Source: Arenicola marina
Lineage: Eukaryota > Annelida > Polychaeta > Arenicolidae
Assembly: GCA_964019135.1 (NCBI GenBank)
Contig: OZ025257.1
Coordinates: 21,355,971 to 21,419,970 of the forward strand
DNA length: 64,000 nucleotides
Reading direction: 5' to 3'
Shown: positions 62,401 through 64,000 of the stretch, piece by piece
Layout: each line of letters opens with the position of its first letter
Position numbering within the stretch: position 1 is the first letter of the stretch
Notes under the pieces: generated by a model
Told to the model about the DNA's origin: nothing
What the model saw: only the letters and a program-made list of their open reading frames with translations
Databases searched by the model: none
Program-made: the position numbers and the translations under genes

Positions 62401-63814
62401 CTCAGTGGGTTAGAGCGCTCTCCTTGAGTGCTCTGGCCACCTAAGAGCCTCACGGCACGTGGATCGGTGGTTCGAGCCCTGCTGTGGCCATGTCTGTGTG
62501 GTCGCAGGATAAAGATCTTCTTCGCAAAGAATAGGGGGTTACCCCCGGGGACATGGCTCCGCTCTTGCCTTCCTTCTCCCATTGACGCGACACGACCAAA
62601 AGTGGTTAAAGCGTCCTGAATATACAACCAACCAACCATTTTTGCCAGAAAAACAATATAATGGCTTCACGATCCAGAGGGAATGGCACTGTCGGTTACG
62701 GCGCTTTTAAAAAGACCCCAGACACGCAATACAGCTGGGCATTGAGAGGACGGGTAAGGTGCGGGGCAGGGGGCTTACCTGGGGTTCCGACGGCTGGTAG
62801 AGCTCGGCGGTGTGGGTGAATGGCCGCTCGGAGCCGGCTTGGGGCAGGGTCGGCGGGGCAGCGAAGGGTGGAGGTGCCGGTAGGGCAGCACCCTCCCGCT
62901 GGGTGGATTCGCCGGTCTCGCTGCCCATGCCTGCCACAGACAATAAGACCCCAATACATTTAAATTCAATCTATACGTTTATAATATTCAGGCATCAAAC
63001 ACATTAGTAAATTACTGAATGAGCCCAATATAACACGTTTTAACGTAAACAATCCTTTACGTAAAAAAAAAAAAGATTAGTGATACATGCAATAGAATCA
63101 AATGAGAGGAAACACTATGGATTAAGCGTAGTTATAGAAAATTACATGCTAATAACACATATATTGCAACAGCCTGGTCAAAGGCGAAGTGAGTGCAGTG
63201 ACTTTAAACGTGGAAACATAACAAAAGTGAGGGCGATAATGGACAAATAAAGCAGTGATTACTTCAGGGATTACACCAATAGTGCGGACCAATAACAGGG
63301 AAAATTAGACTTATCTATCCGTAGAATAATAGACGCAATTAAACCTATAATAATCAATTTAATTGCGGCCTTTCAAGTAACAGAGGCCGCATTTATAATC
63401 TGTCGGTTACGTATCAAATTTACAAATTCAAATCGTAACTACTGACGGTCGACGGTTACGTATCAAATTTACAAATTTAAATCGTAACTACCGATGATTA
63501 TACGTATAAAATTTACAAATTCAAATCGTAACTACTGACGGTCGACGGTTACGTATCAAATTCAAAAATTGAAATCGTAACTACTGACGTTCGAACTGTA
63601 GTGCTCTGTGTGTTACTCCACTTAGATATGACAATGGCAGCATTAGGCTATAAACATCCTGACAACAGTCTCTGTATGATATATCTTCCGCTCGCCCCCC
63701 CCCCCCCCAGGGTACTTACTAGGGTGGGGTGTGAAGTGTCCCCTGGCGTTGTAGGCAGTGTAGGCCTCAGCCTCGTCAGTGAACTGCAGATTGGGATCCC
63801 CGGGCAGCAGGCCT
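59284..63814 (-). CDS. Unidentified coiled-coil protein, 3' part
   Basis: Exons on the minus strand: 63814-63720, 62930-62779, 62081-61832, 61224-60946, 60337-60205, 59986-59872, 59452-59284 (about 395 residues; 5' end beyond the window). The product has a Pro/Ala/Gly-rich N-terminal part, a motif region YRELLTKMSDLVDKYWNG and SLLKNPRF, then heptad-rich helices (LREELRRAREEVATLRERT, NLRNRLQKSMEENKALQEQL, AEENDKLKQEICAITIRM, LLKELEETRQRHLVEVKQ), ending NGTT. This suggests a scaffold, possibly centrosomal; CEP72-like is one untested idea. All junction phases agree except exon 62081-61832 to 61224, where the strong donor (GTGAGT) gives the wrong phase; a weaker GTTAGT at 61835 or a missing exon would fix it. 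Confidence 0.65.
59872..59986 (-). CDS. Coiled-coil gene exon
   Basis: 115 nt, acceptor TATTCCAG, donor GTAAGT. Encodes TLAEENDKLKQEICAITIRM and QMQELAAMLQESH; heptad pattern. Confidence 0.75.
60205..60337 (-). CDS. Coiled-coil gene exon
   Basis: 133 nt, acceptor CCCGCCAG, donor GTATGA. Encodes SNLRNRLQKSMEENKALQEQ, then a Ser/Ala-rich linker. Confidence 0.72.
60740..60860 (-). mobile_element. tRNA-like element (SINE head), minus strand
   Basis: The plus strand shows GTGGGACTCGAACCCGCA, reverse complement of a B box (GGTTCGAGTCC). An A-box-like GATGCTCTGGTGG precedes it on the minus strand. No clean cloverleaf worked out. Confidence 0.35.
60946..61224 (-). CDS. Coiled-coil gene exon
   Basis: 279 nt, phase 0. 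Pro-rich start, then QLREELRRAREEVATLRERT, LMEGAQAGGDTLS and MKSTLIRAQRDV. Acceptor GTAGGTCAG, donor GTGGGT. It starts with ATG, so an internal start is also possible. Confidence 0.68.
61832..62081 (-). CDS. Coiled-coil gene exon (3' boundary uncertain)
   Basis: Acceptor TTCCTCAG. Encodes AGLPFPVALGGGVAWQ, a GQGHSQGQGQG low-complexity patch, then YRELLTKMSDLVDKYWNG and SLLKNPRFV. Donor GTGAGT at 61831 is strongest; GTTAGT three codon-thirds earlier would keep phase with the next known exon. Confidence 0.62.
62392..62640 (+). mobile_element. tRNA-derived SINE, full length
   Basis: Best copy: GGCCGGCCCGGTAGCTCAG, GGTTAGAGCGCTCTC (A box), GGTGGTTCGAGCCC (B box), body GTGGTCGCAGGATAAAGATC, CCATTGACGCGACACGACC, tail GAATATACAACCAACCAACC. 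Lies in an intron of the coiled-coil gene, antisense to it. Confidence 0.85.
62779..62930 (-). CDS. Coiled-coil gene exon
   Basis: 152 nt, acceptor GTGGCAG, donor GTAAGC. Encodes MGSETGESTQREGAALP, a Pro/Ala-rich run and FTHTAELYQPSEPQ; predicted disordered. Confidence 0.65.
63400..63597. repeat. ~58-bp array, 4 diverged copies
   Basis: GGTTACGTATCAAATTTACA AATTCAAATCGTAACTACTG ACGGTCGAC recurs with one shortened copy. Confidence 0.9.
63720..63814 (-). CDS. Coiled-coil gene exon (most 5' seen)
   Basis: 95 nt, acceptor CTTGCAG, donor GTAAGT. Encodes GLLPGDPNLQFTDEAEAYTA and NARGHFTPHP. Upstream exons lie outside the window. Confidence 0.65.
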
Positions 63815-63848
63815 CTGCAAGCGACACGGAGACAGGTCAATATAACTT

Positions 63849-64000
63849 GTACCCCCGATATATATATACCGTACAAACGTCTGCGAGTCTTAGACGAATC
63901 TTAGATGTGGTACCCCCGATATATATATACCGTACAAACGTCTGCGAGTCTTAGACGAATCTTAGATGTGGTACCCCCGATATATATATAAACCGTACAA
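63849..64000. repeat. 61-bp array running off the window end
   Basis: GTACCCCCGATATATATATA CCGTACAAACGTCTGCGAGT... repeats at 61-bp steps; at least 2.5 copies. It starts about 35 nt upstream of the exon acceptor at 63815. Confidence 0.92.

Noticed and set aside
62392..62480. Functional tRNA gene
   Set aside because: Has A- and B-box matches but continues into a shared 170-bp body with an AACC tail found at five places: a SINE family.

Overview
This is eukaryotic, almost certainly metazoan, DNA. It holds multi-exon genes with GT/AG introns, tRNA-headed SINEs, a non-LTR retrotransposon fragment, inverted-repeat DNA transposons, poly-G/poly-C tracts and a very heavy load of tandem arrays. Several arrays are built from an exon end plus the neighbouring intron end. 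From memory, arrays of this kind were described at the amphioxus Adh locus as 'mirage minisatellites'. Together with the gene content this suggests a cephalochordate (Branchiostoma), but that assignment is inference.

Four genes can be assembled exon by exon, with consistent phases apart from one junction. (1) 1-6018, plus strand: 3' part of a four-TM MARVEL-domain (CMTM/MAL/plasmolipin-like) gene. (2) 18860-31895, plus strand: an SLC7 light-chain amino-acid transporter in nine exons, keeping the IIGSGIF motif and the cysteine that bonds an SLC3 heavy chain. (3) 55484-40629, minus strand: a complete CYLD deubiquitinase in fifteen coding exons (about 1511 aa), with three CAP-Gly domains, a catalytic Cys box, a zinc B-box-like insert and a His box. 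(4) 63814-59284, minus strand: 3' part of an unidentified coiled-coil protein gene whose 5' end lies outside the window.

The main feature is where the arrays sit. Intron 1 of gene 1 has 57 decoy copies of the exon 2 acceptor plus exon head (68-bp unit). In the SLC7 gene, the exon 2 donor, the exon 6 donor and the exon 8 acceptor each lie in an array of copies of themselves (56-, 27- and 44-bp units, the last about 99 copies), and the exon 8 donor is followed by a decayed array. Three of the four gene 3' ends carry an array over or within about 15 nt of the stop codon. Two other arrays begin at SINE tails. The 44-bp array is open in all three plus frames, so some decoy acceptors could in principle give in-frame longer proteins.

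The intergenic stretches (6.3-18.8 kb, 31.9-39.3 kb, 55.5-58.9 kb) hold repeats and transposons. The clearest is a 1055-bp foldback element with 14-bp terminal inverted repeats and an 8-bp target duplication, inserted in one of two 403-bp elements; the other copy is the empty site. I see no functional link among the four genes beyond position. The two minus-strand genes lie head to tail, CYLD downstream. From memory, human CMTM/PLLP, SLC7A5/6 and CYLD all map to 16q, so the linkage may be ancient.
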